Source: Azolla pinnata
Taxonomy: Eukaryota; Streptophyta; Polypodiopsida; Salviniales; Salviniaceae
Assembly: GCA_037176905.1 (NCBI GenBank)
Contig: JBBBWG010030088.1
Coordinates: 20,540-50,426 of the forward strand
Length of the DNA: 29,887 nucleotides
Reading direction: 5' to 3'
The translations under genes were made by a program, and so were the position numbers. This document shows, in pieces, positions 1 through 10,150 of the stretch. Numbering within the stretch: position 1 is the first letter of the stretch; each line of letters starts with the position of its first letter. The notes under the pieces were generated by a model, which saw nothing but the letters and a program-made list of their open reading frames with translations, ran no database searches and was not told the origin of the DNA.

Positions 1-140
1 CTTCATCTTCTTCTTTCTTTCATCCTTCTTCTTCTTCTTTCTTTCATCTTCTTCTTCTTCTTCTTTCTTTCCTTCTTTCTCTTTTTCTCTTCTTCTTCTT
101 TCTTCTTCTTCTTCTTCTTTCTTCTTCTTCTTCTTCTCCT
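1..140. repeat. (CTT/TTC)n microsatellite at the window edge
   Basis: An almost pure pyrimidine tract of CTT and TTC triplets with some CTTT interruptions. The opposite strand stays open as a Lys/Arg/Glu-rich frame only because such triplets contain no stop codon. The left edge is cut by the window, so the full length is unknown. Confidence 0.95.
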
Positions 141-576
141 TCCTGTGAAGACATGTCAAAGCCCAGAAAACAATACAAAAACACTACAGAACAGATCAGA
201 TCCCGAGTTCCGAAGCTTCTCGGACCTTTGCGGTTTTTGGGGCCATGTCCAGCTACCTGAAATCCACCATCAGGAAATCCATGCTCAGCTTGAAACAAAT
301 AAGCTTCTTTCCCAACAAAGAAATACGCAAATTGCATCTCACACATAGAGCTCTGCTGAAGCTAAACTATCAGTTCAGAAGTGTGTACCAAATTTCCTGG
401 TGGTTTTTGTTTGCTCTCCAGCCTTTATTTAGAAAGCCTGAAGCAAAGCATTTTATGAATACAACCGAAAACTGAGTTCTGGAAATGCCTGTACAAACTG
501 ATAGGTTTCTGTTAAGAAGATCTATACCATATACATGATGCACATTTCAATTTCGCTGAAATTGCGCAGTGGTGGC
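141..576. other. Intergenic stretch downstream of the aldehyde oxidase
   Basis: No open frame here resembles a known protein, and I see no RNA gene. It lies beyond the 3' end of the minus-strand aldehyde oxidase and may contain distal 3' UTR, or the flank of a gene beyond the left edge. Confidence 0.5.
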
Positions 577-890
577 AATATGCTCTGCATGAAGGAAAAC
601 GGGCTCCATTTGTAAAGGAAATGAAGACCAGGTTTTCCTGTCTCTTTCGGTTCAGGATCCAATTTCATTGAACTTGTGAATGACGGATGAAGACCAGGTT
701 TTCCTGTCTCTTTCGGTTCAGGATCGAATTTCATCGAACTTGTGAATGACGGCAGCAACAGAAATATGCTAATATGCTCTTCATGAAGGAAAAAATGTTG
801 TCGCTTTGTAAAGAAAAAAGACCAAATTTTCCTGTGTCTCTTTCAGTTACGGATCGAACTTCTCGACGCATTCGCCGGTGCTTTGAGATC
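577..890. repeat. Tandem copies of the aldehyde oxidase 3' end
   Basis: Two nearly identical 66-bp units lie at about 621-686 and 687-752. A diverged third copy at about 818-885 overlaps the last codons and stop of the aldehyde oxidase (stop at 847-849). The segment just before the first unit (about 578-620) is similar to the segment just before the third (about 771-815), so a longer unit was duplicated first and the 66-bp part again later. On the minus strand the copies keep a readable KFDP-like ending, matching the real C-terminus (EKFDP). This looks like local duplication of the terminal coding segment plus 3' UTR. Confidence 0.75.
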
Positions 891-3800
891 TCCGTGCTAG
901 CTCAAGAAACTCTTCAATGTTTGACAATCCGCAGAGCGTCCTCACAACTTCCATCGTCGCGGGGGTGTTCAGCTGGAAACACCTCCCCTTGCCGTGAGCT
1001 TCAAACCGTGCAGCTTCTATGGCACGCCGAACAGCCGAATGCACAGATCCAGCCAACACAAGTGGAGGCTCTCCACATGCTGCAATGCAAGCAAAAACCA
1101 GCACAATGTCATGTTAGTTCAAATTTTAGGCCACAATTTTCATGCTAATTCAAACACAAATCTACATGACCTCCCCTAACTTTCGATTAACCCTAATGCT
1201 TTTTTTCTGAAACTGGAATCAGGAGGATGCTATGATTCCTCAGACCTTTTGATGAGAGGATTCGGTTGTCACGGCCTACACCATTGATCATTTCTACGTA
1301 GAACCTCTCGGGTATGTTGTCTAAGGTTGGAGGTGTGTATGTCCATGTGCTGTTTGAAATGACTTCCCCTTTACTTCCCACCTCAACCTCCTCTGTCAAG
1401 AAAAAACCGATGCCTTGCACAAACGCTCCTTCAATCTGTTCTCGCACATGCACACATCAAATGTGCCATATATTCATATCAGAAAAGCTATTTTGTTTCT
1501 GAAATCAGAGCGCTTCACAATGCTCAAAATTTTTATGCTGTCTAATGATACCTGTCCGATATCTATTGCAGGATTCAAGCTTTTCCCGCAATCATATATG
1601 ATATCTGTTTCGAGGATAGTTATGGCTCCTGTGAGGACATCGAGCTCGACCTGCAAAGTAGCATACAAACTGTCAGTATGTATCCATGAATCCTTGAATT
1701 TGTATCACGTGATAGACCCCAATAGAGGGCAGGATATTTTCAACAAATTCTACTTTCTATTCCTTACTTCAGTTGCAGCCACACCATAATTGAGGTATGC
1801 AGCTGAGCTTTGCTCCGGAAACCAATGCACTTGAGCTGATAGGTTAACTTCTGAGAAAATTGCCTGCATGAAAGTTTAGTGTATTAGATAGAAATATTCA
1901 AGGATATGCAAAATGCCTGTGTGGAATTTTCATCCAACTATATGCAGTGCAGCAAAGAAAACCCATTCAGACATACAACAACTGCTACATTACTGAATGC
2001 AACATGCCCTAAATTTATGCGAGCAACTACCCAATTGGAATTAGTCCGGGAAAACAATCATGTAGCACCTTATTGTTTTAAGTCTCAACAGAACAAAACT
2101 TGCATCTTACAAACATGATATGAAGCGCGATGACACAGGAATTGTGCAAAAGATGCGGGTCCAAAATATGGTTACCTGCTGAATTAGATCACACCAAGAC
2201 AAGCTGGTACAAGACGCCTGTTGCTCTCTCTGAATCTTAAGAGGCATAAGCCTGTCTACTAAGCATTGGCAAGCTTGCCGAACTGCCTCACAACTACCTT
2301 CAGAGGTCGTACTTCCAGATGTGATTCCTCCATGTGGCAGACTGATACTATCTGCCTGCACGACTCGCACGTTCAATGACACTGAAGATCCATCTAGAGG
2401 CAAAAGAGAACTCAGCCCATAAACAGTCGCTTGTTTAACTTTAGTCCATAAACCTTGGCCAATCTCGACCCCTCCCACCTCCACAACCACAGAACCATCA
2501 TGGAATATGCTAACTCTTGCAGGTCTAGGAACCAGGAGTACATCATAAACACAATGTATAGCTGACAATCCCCTCTTGCGCCAAGTGTTGATATTGTTAA
2601 ACCTCCTTACTTCATTCAGTTTGGGCTCAATACGTTCCAACATCGTAGTCCAGAGGGAAGGTAATGTGAATGGCTCTTCACGTCCAGCAGCAAAGTTTGT
2701 ACCACGGTACAACAAATGTAAGCTTTCAGGTGTATGCATATTCTTGGTGATCGCATCATGCACATCAATGCCCAGTACAGCCGCAATGTGCTCCATTACA
2801 GTATCTGCGATAAAAGATCCTTGAACATGGCCCGGTGCCCTCATGGCACTCTTGCTGGCCATGTTTGTTCTGCAAACATGGAAATTAACATCCATGGAGC
2901 CCCAATCATACTTCTTCAAGCCAGATGCAATTGTCATTGGCATAGTTGGAGAGCAATCTTCTGACCAGCCTCCATCGATGTCCACTTGTGCCCGTAGGCC
3001 CGTAACCTTGCCATCGTGCTTGAACCCAACAGAGAAGACCGCTTTTATCGGGTGTCGACCACCCACCATGATCATGTCTGTTTTCCTGTCCAGGTACATC
3101 CGTACAGGATGCCTCAATTTATAAGCAGCAACTGCACATGCACATGATACCTGAAAGAAAACCCGATGAAAAATGAGTGGTTCTATTCGTGGGGAAGGAA
3201 GGACGAGGCTCCTAATTGGGGGAAGTTACTTACAGTTGCACTACGGAACACTTTCCCGCCAAACCCACCTCCCACTCTCCGTGTTATTACCCGCACATTA
3301 TGGGTTGGTACGCCGAGACAGGCAGCGATGGATTTTTGCACATGATCAGGACACTGTGTGGAACTATATACTACCATGCAGTCATCTTCATCAGGTATGG
3401 CAAGTGCTGTTTGTGTCTCCATGTAAAAATAATATTGGCCACCTGTTCTCACCTGCGTATCAAAGACAATTATATATATATATGATCCTGGACACCTTGT
3501 ACGACTGTTGTAGGCTTGCAACCTTGTGACGAACTTTGAGGAACATGAGTTTAATTTTGACGCCCTATTCAAAGCAGTCAAACATAAATGCTGGAAAACT
3601 TTGCACATTTAGCTGGTTGCATTCTAAAGCTTTCTCTCTGAAATTTGGTGCCTGACTTTGAGCTCCCTGACTATACAATTACACCCCATGATTACAATTA
3701 CACATTGTGATGAATACTCACCTCCACTTCACGGATGACATGGTCTGCTTCTGAAAAGTTTTTATTCACATCTCCCATTGATTCTCTACTTGGAAGAAAC

Positions 3801-6725
3801 GATGGAATCGTAAAGAAACTATTTTTGGCTACTGCATCTTCAATGGACAAGATTGGTGTATAACTCTGTGTCTCGTACTCCACTATAACTTTTGGTACAG
3901 CATCCCTAGCATGCTCTGGTGAATCAGCGACCTAACAACATATAAACCATGGGAAGCTCTAGTATTTGCTATGGAGCAAAGTAGGTAATAATATCAACTG
4001 TTCGGAAAAAGAAGCGCCATGTGCATACATACCAAGATACCAAGTGGATGACCAGCATACATTACAAAATCATCAGCAAAGAGGTTCTCTATTTCAGTGC
4101 CCACATATGGAAGAGGCCCAGTATTTATGCCATTCTTTGGAATATCCTCAGCCGAGATGAATGCTACAACTCCCACGGATGCGAGCGCATGTGAACTATC
4201 GATGCTCTTTATTTTTGCAAATGCCTCTGAGCTCAGAACAAAGGCTGCAAAGAGGCAATCCTCTGGGGCAGGAATATCATCCACATATACAGCCTTCCCT
4301 ACATTTCATTTGCAAGAGATATGAGACATAATGTACAAGCATGCATGAGCGTACTCATCAGCGCAACTTATTTGATGAAAGTAGGCAGTAAACCTGCAGC
4401 TTGGAGTCTGCCTTCGGATTTCTCCAGCGGCTTACCAATGTAATGGTCCCCTTCATATCGAGGCACTGTTTGCTTCCCAGACACATTAAACATGGGTTCA
4501 CGTTGCACATATTTAGTATTAAGTTTCGGATCATGCCCCGGAGCATCGGGATGATTAAAAGCCTCGGTTTTCTCTGTGATCTTCGGATTCCCATTGTCAT
4601 CATCTACTTGACTATGGTGAACGTCCGAAGGTGCATGTGAGTGGAGATGAACGTCAGGCTGCAAAAATAATGGAGAGAAGAACTGAAAGAAGAATCCTGT
4701 AGCCACTGAAGATCTGTAGGCAGCCTTCTTGGTGCCCTCTAAAAGAGGTGCTAGCACATCCTTGAGCAGTTGGATGGCTTTCTGAAGGACACCGATGTTC
4801 TCCCGCAGTGATTTACCAATAAGGAAGGCCTCCACTGCATGGACACGGATCGCATGGCCATTGCCCAATGCACCAAACGCTAGTTTTGCATCCACTATAT
4901 GAGTAGATGAACGGACGACGAGGAAGGCTGCATTTACGAATGCCAGAGCATTTCCCAATCTACGGGGTGCAGCCCTGTAGCTTTTAAACAACTGGACATA
5001 GCTTGCAGATTCAGGGACACGTCGATAGCCTAACGGCAAGGAAATCGACTGGAGCAAACACGGAGGTTCAGGAAAGTCTTTGTCGAGGAACTCCTCGATG
5101 CCGAGGGTGCATGTGTTCCCATCGACGCTGACGAACCTGAGCGTGGCTTCGATGGCCAGGAACAAAGTGGTCAAGTCGGAGTCGAAGGAGAAGCTCTGGG
5201 CCATGACAAGATTGCCGCCGACGCTAGCTATGTTGCGGACGTGAGGGTTTGCGACTTTCTTGAGATGGGAGATGAGCCCCCAAAGCAGCGAGCTGTCGTA
5301 GGATGAACGAGCGGAAGCGAGCGGATTTACCTCGAGATCTTCCAGCATGCAGATGAGCTTGTCGATGGTGACAGCGGCGCCGATTTCCAAAGTTGTGGAG
5401 TAGGAGCTGGGGAGGGCGACGGTGAGCAGCTCAGGGATGCGGGAAATGTCGACGAGCACTCGAGGATTGTGGTCCTTGTAGTATCCGGAGCTGGTGTTGC
5501 CGACGACGAGCTTGAGATCGCGGCGATCCATCCGAGATCGAACCGCATAGGTTTGCATCGCCGCGAGCGCATCTTGCAAGGTGCGGGCTTGGATCCAGAG
5601 CTTGTGATCCGTCGACCAGCGAGCGAGGTCCGGCAAACGGTGGTGGTGCTGCTGCTGCTGGAGAGGAAGGGGGGGAATCGGCACGCGGTGCACCTCACCA
5701 TGTTTTGGATGTTGTGGATGCTGTTGTGGATGTTGTTGTTGCTTTTCTTGTTCTTGTTCTTGTTCTTGTTCTTGTGCTTGTTGTGGATGCTGTTGTGGAT
5801 GTTGTTGTTGTGCATGTTGTTGTTGTGCATGTTGTTGTTGCTTTACTTGTTCTTGTTCTTGTTCGTGTTCTTGTGCTTGTTGTGGATGTTGTTGTGCATG
5901 TTGTTGTTGTGCATGTTGTTGTTGTGCATGTTGTTGTTGCTTTTCTTGTTCTTGTTCGTGTTCTTGTGCTTGTTGTGGATGTTGTTGTTGCTGTTCTTGT
6001 TCTTGTTCTTGTTCTAGTGCTTGTTCTTGTTCTTGATGTGGTGGTGGTGGTGGTTGTTGTTGTTGGAGGAAGGCGACGATGGCGAGGTCCTCGATGTCGG
6101 CATGGTGGGAGGAGGCGCAGAGGCTGTTGAGGCCGAGGTCCTCGATGTCGGCGAGGGGGGAGAAGCTCTTGCAGGCGTCGAGGATGGGGCGGTAGCCGGT
6201 GCAGCGGCAGAGGTTGCCGACGACGGAGGTCTGGGCATCGGAGAGGGAGAGAGGCGGGGAGCCGCTGAGGCGATGGCGAGGGCGGCGGCGATGGAGGAGG
6301 AGGAGGAGGCGACTGGCGATGGCGATGGAGATGCCGGGGGAGCAGAAGCCGCACTGCGAGGCGTGGAAGGCGGAGAGGCGGCGGTGCAGAAGCGAGGAGG
6401 AGGAGGCGAGGCCCTCGACGGTGGTGATGGAGCGGCCATGGAGGGAGCAGAGCGGGAGGAGGCAGGAAGGGGCGCTGCAGGCGGCGTCGAGCAGGAGGAG
6501 GCAGGAGCCGCAGGCGCCATCGCCGCAGGAGAGCTTGGTGCCCGTGAGGCGGCATCGGCGGCGCAGGAAGGAGAGCAGCGTCAGGCCCGGGTCGGGCTCC
6601 GCGACCTCCACGCGCCGCCCGTTCAGTGTGAACACAACCGCCCGCATCGACGCCGACGCCGATGCCAATGTTGTCGATGCTGCTGCTATCGATGCTGATG
6701 CTGCTGCTTCTGCTTCTGCTACTGA

Positions 6726-6756
<31 letters not shown>

Positions 6757-7070
6757 GCTGCTGCTGCTGATGATGTTGTACCTGATGTTGTTGCTGCTGC
6801 TGATGATGTTGTAGCTGATGTTGTTGCTGCTGCTGTCGTTGCTGTTAATGCTGCTGCTGTTGTTTTCGCTGTTGCTGCTGTTGTTGCCGATGCGGATGTT
6901 GCTGCTGCTGTTGCTGCTGTTGTTGCTGCTGATGTGGATGTTGCTGCCAATGCCGATGCGGATGTTGCTGCTGATCTTGATGTTGATGCTGCTGCTGTTG
7001 CTGGTGGTGGTGTTGCAGATGCTGATGCTGATGTCGATGCTGGCGACGGTGCCGTTGCCGTCGTCGACAT
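847..7070 (-). CDS. AAO: Aldehyde oxidase (molybdo-flavoenzyme), 9 exons
   Basis: Oxidises aldehydes to carboxylic acids using two 2Fe-2S clusters, FAD and molybdenum cofactor; plant relatives act in the cytosol, including on abscisic aldehyde. Exons, 5' to 3': 7070-4394, 4298-4033, 3931-3722, 3452-3234, 3150-2176, 1863-1768, 1650-1552, 1435-1246, 1079-847. All have GT-AG ends and join in frame to about 1,654 codons. Visible motifs are CGDGACGSC (first Fe-S), SQCGFCSPG and [11 protein letters not shown] (second), ASVGGNL (FAD), GGGFGGK, AMRAPG and the catalytic Glu in GEPPLVLAG. Val follows GGFGGK where xanthine dehydrogenase has Glu, and Pro sits in AMRAPG where it has Phe; both favour oxidase over xanthine dehydrogenase. 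The conserved protein begins at Met142 (6647). Starting there gives about 1,513 residues, normal length (about 1,350-1,370) plus a roughly 143-residue Q/E/H-rich insert. Whether residues 1-141 are translated is unclear. Substrate cannot be told from sequence. Confidence 0.95.
5640..6070 (-). repeat. Coding Gln/Glu/His repeat inside the aldehyde oxidase
   Basis: A CAA/GAA/CAT-rich triplet array inside exon 1, at about residues 335-477. It lies between the second 2Fe-2S domain and the FAD-binding domain. Beyond simple triplets there is a higher-order unit of roughly 30-35 residues (an AQEHEQEQE-type block followed by [11 protein letters not shown]-type blocks), present about three times with variation. 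The frame stays open across it and resumes in clean FAD-domain sequence, so it is translated if the gene is. Confidence 0.9.
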
Positions 7071-7083
7071 CGCCTGCTGCTGA
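6648..7083 (-). repeat. Triplet-repeat leader or N-terminal extension of the aldehyde oxidase
   Basis: A GCA/ACA/TCA-like triplet-rich stretch in frame with the aldehyde oxidase, encoding an Ala/Thr/Ser-rich extension of about 141 residues before Met142. The same stretch is also open in other frames on both strands, because these triplets rarely form stops. An open frame here is therefore weak evidence of translation; it may be 5' UTR. Confidence 0.8.
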
Positions 7084-7153
7084 TTCGGCTTACTAGATAT
7101 ACACAGAAGATCTGCGCCAAAGAATTGCCGCCCCTGAGCCGTCCCACCTGCTA

Positions 7154-7182
7154 GCGAGAGAGACAGAGAGAGAGAGAGAGAG
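7154..7182. repeat. (GA)n microsatellite upstream of the aldehyde oxidase
   Basis: A short GA-dinucleotide run. On the aldehyde oxidase strand it reads as a CT-rich tract about 85-110 bp upstream of the first in-frame ATG, a common setting for plant core promoters or 5' leaders. Confidence 0.85.
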
Positions 7183-7442
7183 TTGTGCTCGATTCGCTGT
7201 TGGCTGGATAGAGGAGCCGTGCTCGATCGGCTTATCTATCTGTTTAGATAAAGATCGAGGAGCTAGGGGGGCTCAATCCGCTTCTCTATCTGGCTACATG
7301 GAGGAGCTGTGCTCGATCGGCTTCTCTATCTGGCTAGATGGAGGAGATGTGCTCGATCGGCTTATCTAGTTGGCGTCTAGACAGAAGAGCTATATGCTCG
7401 ATGGCCTTGCTTATCTAGATCTGGTTAGCGCGGAGCTGCTCT
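7183..7442. repeat. ~40-bp imperfect tandem array, about six units
   Basis: Units share a core of the form TGCTCGATCGGCTT followed by CTATCTGGCTAGATGGAGGAG-like sequence. Successive cores begin near 7186, 7220, 7270, 7309, 7349 and 7395. Copies are diverged and differ by small insertions. The array lies immediately upstream of the aldehyde oxidase leader. Confidence 0.75.
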
Positions 7443-8550
7443 CAGTTGCTCCAGTGGGACTTTCGAAAAGATGAGACTCGTTCGATTGTCTTTGGGGGGG
7501 AGAGAGTTTTTTCCGCAGCGAAGACCCAGACTCTCTCGTCTCGTGTGGGGGCTTCGATGAAATCGACTTCTGTGGACTTCATCGTCATGCTTGCTTCTGT
7601 ATATTCCCCCCGTGTTTTGTTCCCTTTCGCCGGCCGCGGTTTCTTTCTTCTGTCCATGCTGCTACTGCTGGGTTTGCTGATGGACGATGATCGTTTCTAT
7701 AGAGCCTTGACTCCTCGAAACCGTAGACAATCTGCAAAAGGACGAAAAAAAAGAAAGAAAAGAGTGCAATGGGGGCAAAGGGAAAGAAGATAGGAAAACG
7801 AACCATTCCGAACATCTCTCCTGTCGCCGTGGAACCTACACAGCCAACGCCTCCAGCAGATCGGGTGCGCTGCATTCGGCGGATAATGGGAAAATGCATG
7901 ATTGCTTTGGATGATAAAGCTTCTGCCAATTTAAGAGCAGGCAGTTACACCGCGTCGCTTTTATCTACAACCCATCAGATGCATCTGCCAAGGAAAACCG
8001 CCGATCATTGTCTAAATAAGTGTTGGGATGCCCGCGCCGCTTCTGCAGACGCCGAACGATAGATTTTTTATTCTCGAAACATAAATGTCCACAGAGATTC
8101 TTCGCGGCACATCTTCGCCTCTCGCCGCCAGATTCGAGCGAGCGATCCAGCAGAGCTGTCGATCCCGTGGATCGAGCGGAGGGTTTTCTTGCCGATTTCG
8201 AAAGCCCGAGAGCTATCCGGAGCAGCGTCTCTCTTGCGAGCGAAGCGATTCCCCTAGCATTGCGCCGATCGTAACCCAGCATTCCCAGAAAGATCGTCTC
8301 GTCTTCTGTTCTTATCGAAAAAAAAATACACCGATCGATCGTCTTCGTTTTTTTTCCATTGTCGGTATATGATTTTGTGTTCTCAAGAACAACAATGACA
8401 ATTAAATTAAGATGATAATTGGGTCTGATTAACAATAGAGAGGTTATGGGAGAGGGGTATATTTTGGGAATAAACGAAAACTCAAGGAAGCTGCGTCAGA
8501 AATTTACTTGGGCCGTGTGAGATCGATCCTTCACGCGTTTCTCTTTGAGA
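7443..8550. other. Divergent intergenic region between aldehyde oxidase and CYSTM gene
   Basis: Several open frames of 70-156 codons occur on both strands here. None shows a recognisable domain, splice partners or any advantage over its overlapping rivals. The region should hold the promoters of the two divergent genes. I see no RNA gene or mobile element. Confidence 0.5.
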
Positions 8551-8554
8551 GAGA

Positions 8555-8565
8555 TATATATTTTA
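8555..8565 (+). promoter_or_regulatory. Candidate TATA box of the CYSTM gene
   Basis: An AT-rich TATATATTTTA string about 160 bp upstream of the CYSTM start codon and about 95 bp upstream of the (TC)n tract. Position and sequence suit a TATA box with a leader of roughly 130 nt, but motif and distance are the only evidence. Confidence 0.3.
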
Positions 8566-8654
8566 CCGAGAGATTTGCGACTTGCACTGCAATCCGATCG
8601 ATTCCTTCGTCGACACGAGCTGCTCTGCTTCTTTCCACCGCTGTCTGCATTTCT

Positions 8655-8658
<4 letters not shown>

Positions 8659-8690
<32 letters not shown>
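8659..8690 (+). repeat. (TC)16 tract in the 5' leader of the CYSTM gene
   Basis: A pure TC dinucleotide run followed by a run of C, ending about 37 bp before the start codon. It is complementary to the (GA)n tract at 8836-8863 on the same strand. Confidence 0.95.
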
Positions 8691-8692
<2 letters not shown>

Positions 8693-8726
8693 CCCTTTCT
8701 TTTGCCTTTCTTCTGAGAGGATTCAT

Positions 8727-8830
8727 ATGGGGCATCATCACCATCGCCACGGTGGGCAGCATCATCACCATCAGCACCACCATGGAGGCTACCCACAACA
8801 GCAAGGTATGATTGGAAATTCCCCACGGGA

Positions 8831-8867
<37 letters not shown>

Positions 8868-9218
8868 ATAGTTAACTGTGGCGAGATCTCTTTGGAGGAA
8901 GGTAGGGCTTGAATCATTCTTGAAATCTGTGTGAAGATTACAGCTATGGTGCGCTTCGCTTGTTTGTTGATATGCAGGGAGAGAGTCGTGACTGTTGTGA
9001 TCTTGTGAAAGTTAGGGTTTTCTAGGGCTTTTGCCCACTACTCTTTGTAACACACGTTGCATTTTCTATGTGTTTTGATGGTGGAGCTTTGTATATTTGT
9101 TGCAGGTTATTACTATCCTCCAACTGCCCCACGCCGGAACAGTGGATTCTTGAGAGGATGCTTGGCTGCCTTGTGTTGCTGCTTCTTTATAGACGAGTGT
9201 TGCTGCTGTTGCATATGA
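8727..9218 (+). CDS. His-rich CYSTM (cysteine-rich transmembrane module) peptide, 2 exons
   Basis: A 63-residue peptide from exon 1 at 8727-8805 and exon 2 at 9106-9218, joined in phase 1 across a GT-AG intron of 300 bp. Residues 1-26 are dominated by His, Gly and Gln (HHHH, QHHHHQHHH, GGYPQQQ). Residues 27-37 are GYYYPPTAPRR. The C-terminus is the CYSTM signature, RGCLAALCCCFF then DECCCCCI and stop. The family comprises short tail-anchored membrane peptides in eukaryotes, linked in plants to stress responses and, in some members, metal tolerance; the Cys block lies in or against the membrane. The His-rich head could bind metal, but that is inference. The start is the only ATG in frame after the (TC)n leader. 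Confidence 0.92.
8836..8863 (+). repeat. (GA)n tract just inside the CYSTM intron
   Basis: A pure GA run starting about 30 bp after the exon 1 donor site (8806). Complementary in sequence to the (TC)16 tract upstream of the start codon. Confidence 0.95.
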
Positions 9219-10150
9219 GCCATTACTACCCCCCCCCATCTTCTTTGTATACAGTTCCTGATTACATAGAACATATTTTCACATCCCTTGATAGTTTGTT
9301 GGGTTCTCTAATGTACATTTGGTCGTTCTTCCATTCTAATACAGTATAAAGCTTCTTTTTTGTGGTAACGATGATGATGTATTTGTTCCACTACGCTTGC
9401 AATTGTGAATGATGTATTTTGTGAACACCATGCATTGACGATCTACACGTTTTAGCAGCAAACATGAGGAAATCTCGTTACACCCACCGAAAGAGGTGAA
9501 ATAGATCACCGTAGCAAGTTGGAGCACAAAAGAACGGAAAAGTATATACCCAAGTATTCTGGCAGAGCATTCATCAGCCCTTCGGTAACAAGGTAGACAA
9601 TCTGGATATGGTGCTAACAGCTCAGGAAAGTAGGAGAGCTTTTCCAGTAATTCAGTTGACGAGAAATGCATTGGGATATGATGCTACCTACACACAACCA
9701 CTCACCCCTTCAAGCTGATACGTTCATTCATCACTAGACAGAGAGTATTTGGAAATGGGATTCCGCACTTAGAACCAGGATTTAAATCAATGAAAATGCA
9801 AAAAAATTCTCCTCCGTAAATTTCGATTTCGATCTTATCGGGCACACCTTCATCAAAACGTAGACTTGAGATAACAATGACAACAAAGGAGACTCGAAAT
9901 TGAAAACGTAACTTTGGAACCCGCAAGACGTAAATCGGGCACAATATTGGAAAATTCGCTCAATTGTACCACATTTCCCGAACAGTCGAGACAGAACAAT
10001 GTTAACACGAGAAGGAAAAGCTCGGATTAGAATATCACATAGCTGCTATTAATCTTGCTCCAGTTCCATCGGTTTACACCAGGCCAAAATATATTCAAAA
10101 ATGAATATAGAACATTGCTACCAGACAAGAAAAATTGAAGGGAGAGTGAT
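9219..10150. other. Convergent 3' region between CYSTM and RPL39 genes
   Basis: Contains the 3' UTRs of the two converging genes. Minus-strand open frames at 9336-9671 (111 codons) and 9702-9944 (80 codons) have no recognisable domain and no clear splice partner, and I do not call them as genes. No RNA gene or repeat was seen. Confidence 0.5.

Noticed and set aside
44-346. Minus-strand 100-codon frame ending in Glu/Arg/Lys runs
   Set aside because: Most of it is the (CTT)n microsatellite read on the other strand; the remainder has no recognisable domain.
5469-6130. Plus-strand frames rich in Leu/Val (182 and 141 codons) opposite the aldehyde oxidase insert
   Set aside because: They are antisense readings of the CAA/GAA triplet array. 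The minus strand continues into true Fe-S and FAD domains; the plus frames do not resemble anything.
5695-6698. Other-frame ORFs of 286, 168 and 225 codons across the Fe-S region
   Set aside because: Shadows caused by high GC and triplet repeats; Pro/Arg/Ser/Ala or Gly/Glu-rich with no domains.
7585-8435. Overlapping frames on both strands in the divergent intergenic region
   Set aside because: Four or more competing frames of similar length, none with a domain; typical of moderately GC-rich non-coding DNA.
9013-9020. Telo-box-like TAGGGTTT in the CYSTM intron
   Set aside because: It lies inside an intron, well downstream of the start codon, so a promoter role is not supported.
9336-9944. 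Two minus-strand frames between CYSTM and RPL39
   Set aside because: Lie in the 3' region of two converging genes, have no known domain and no splice partner.
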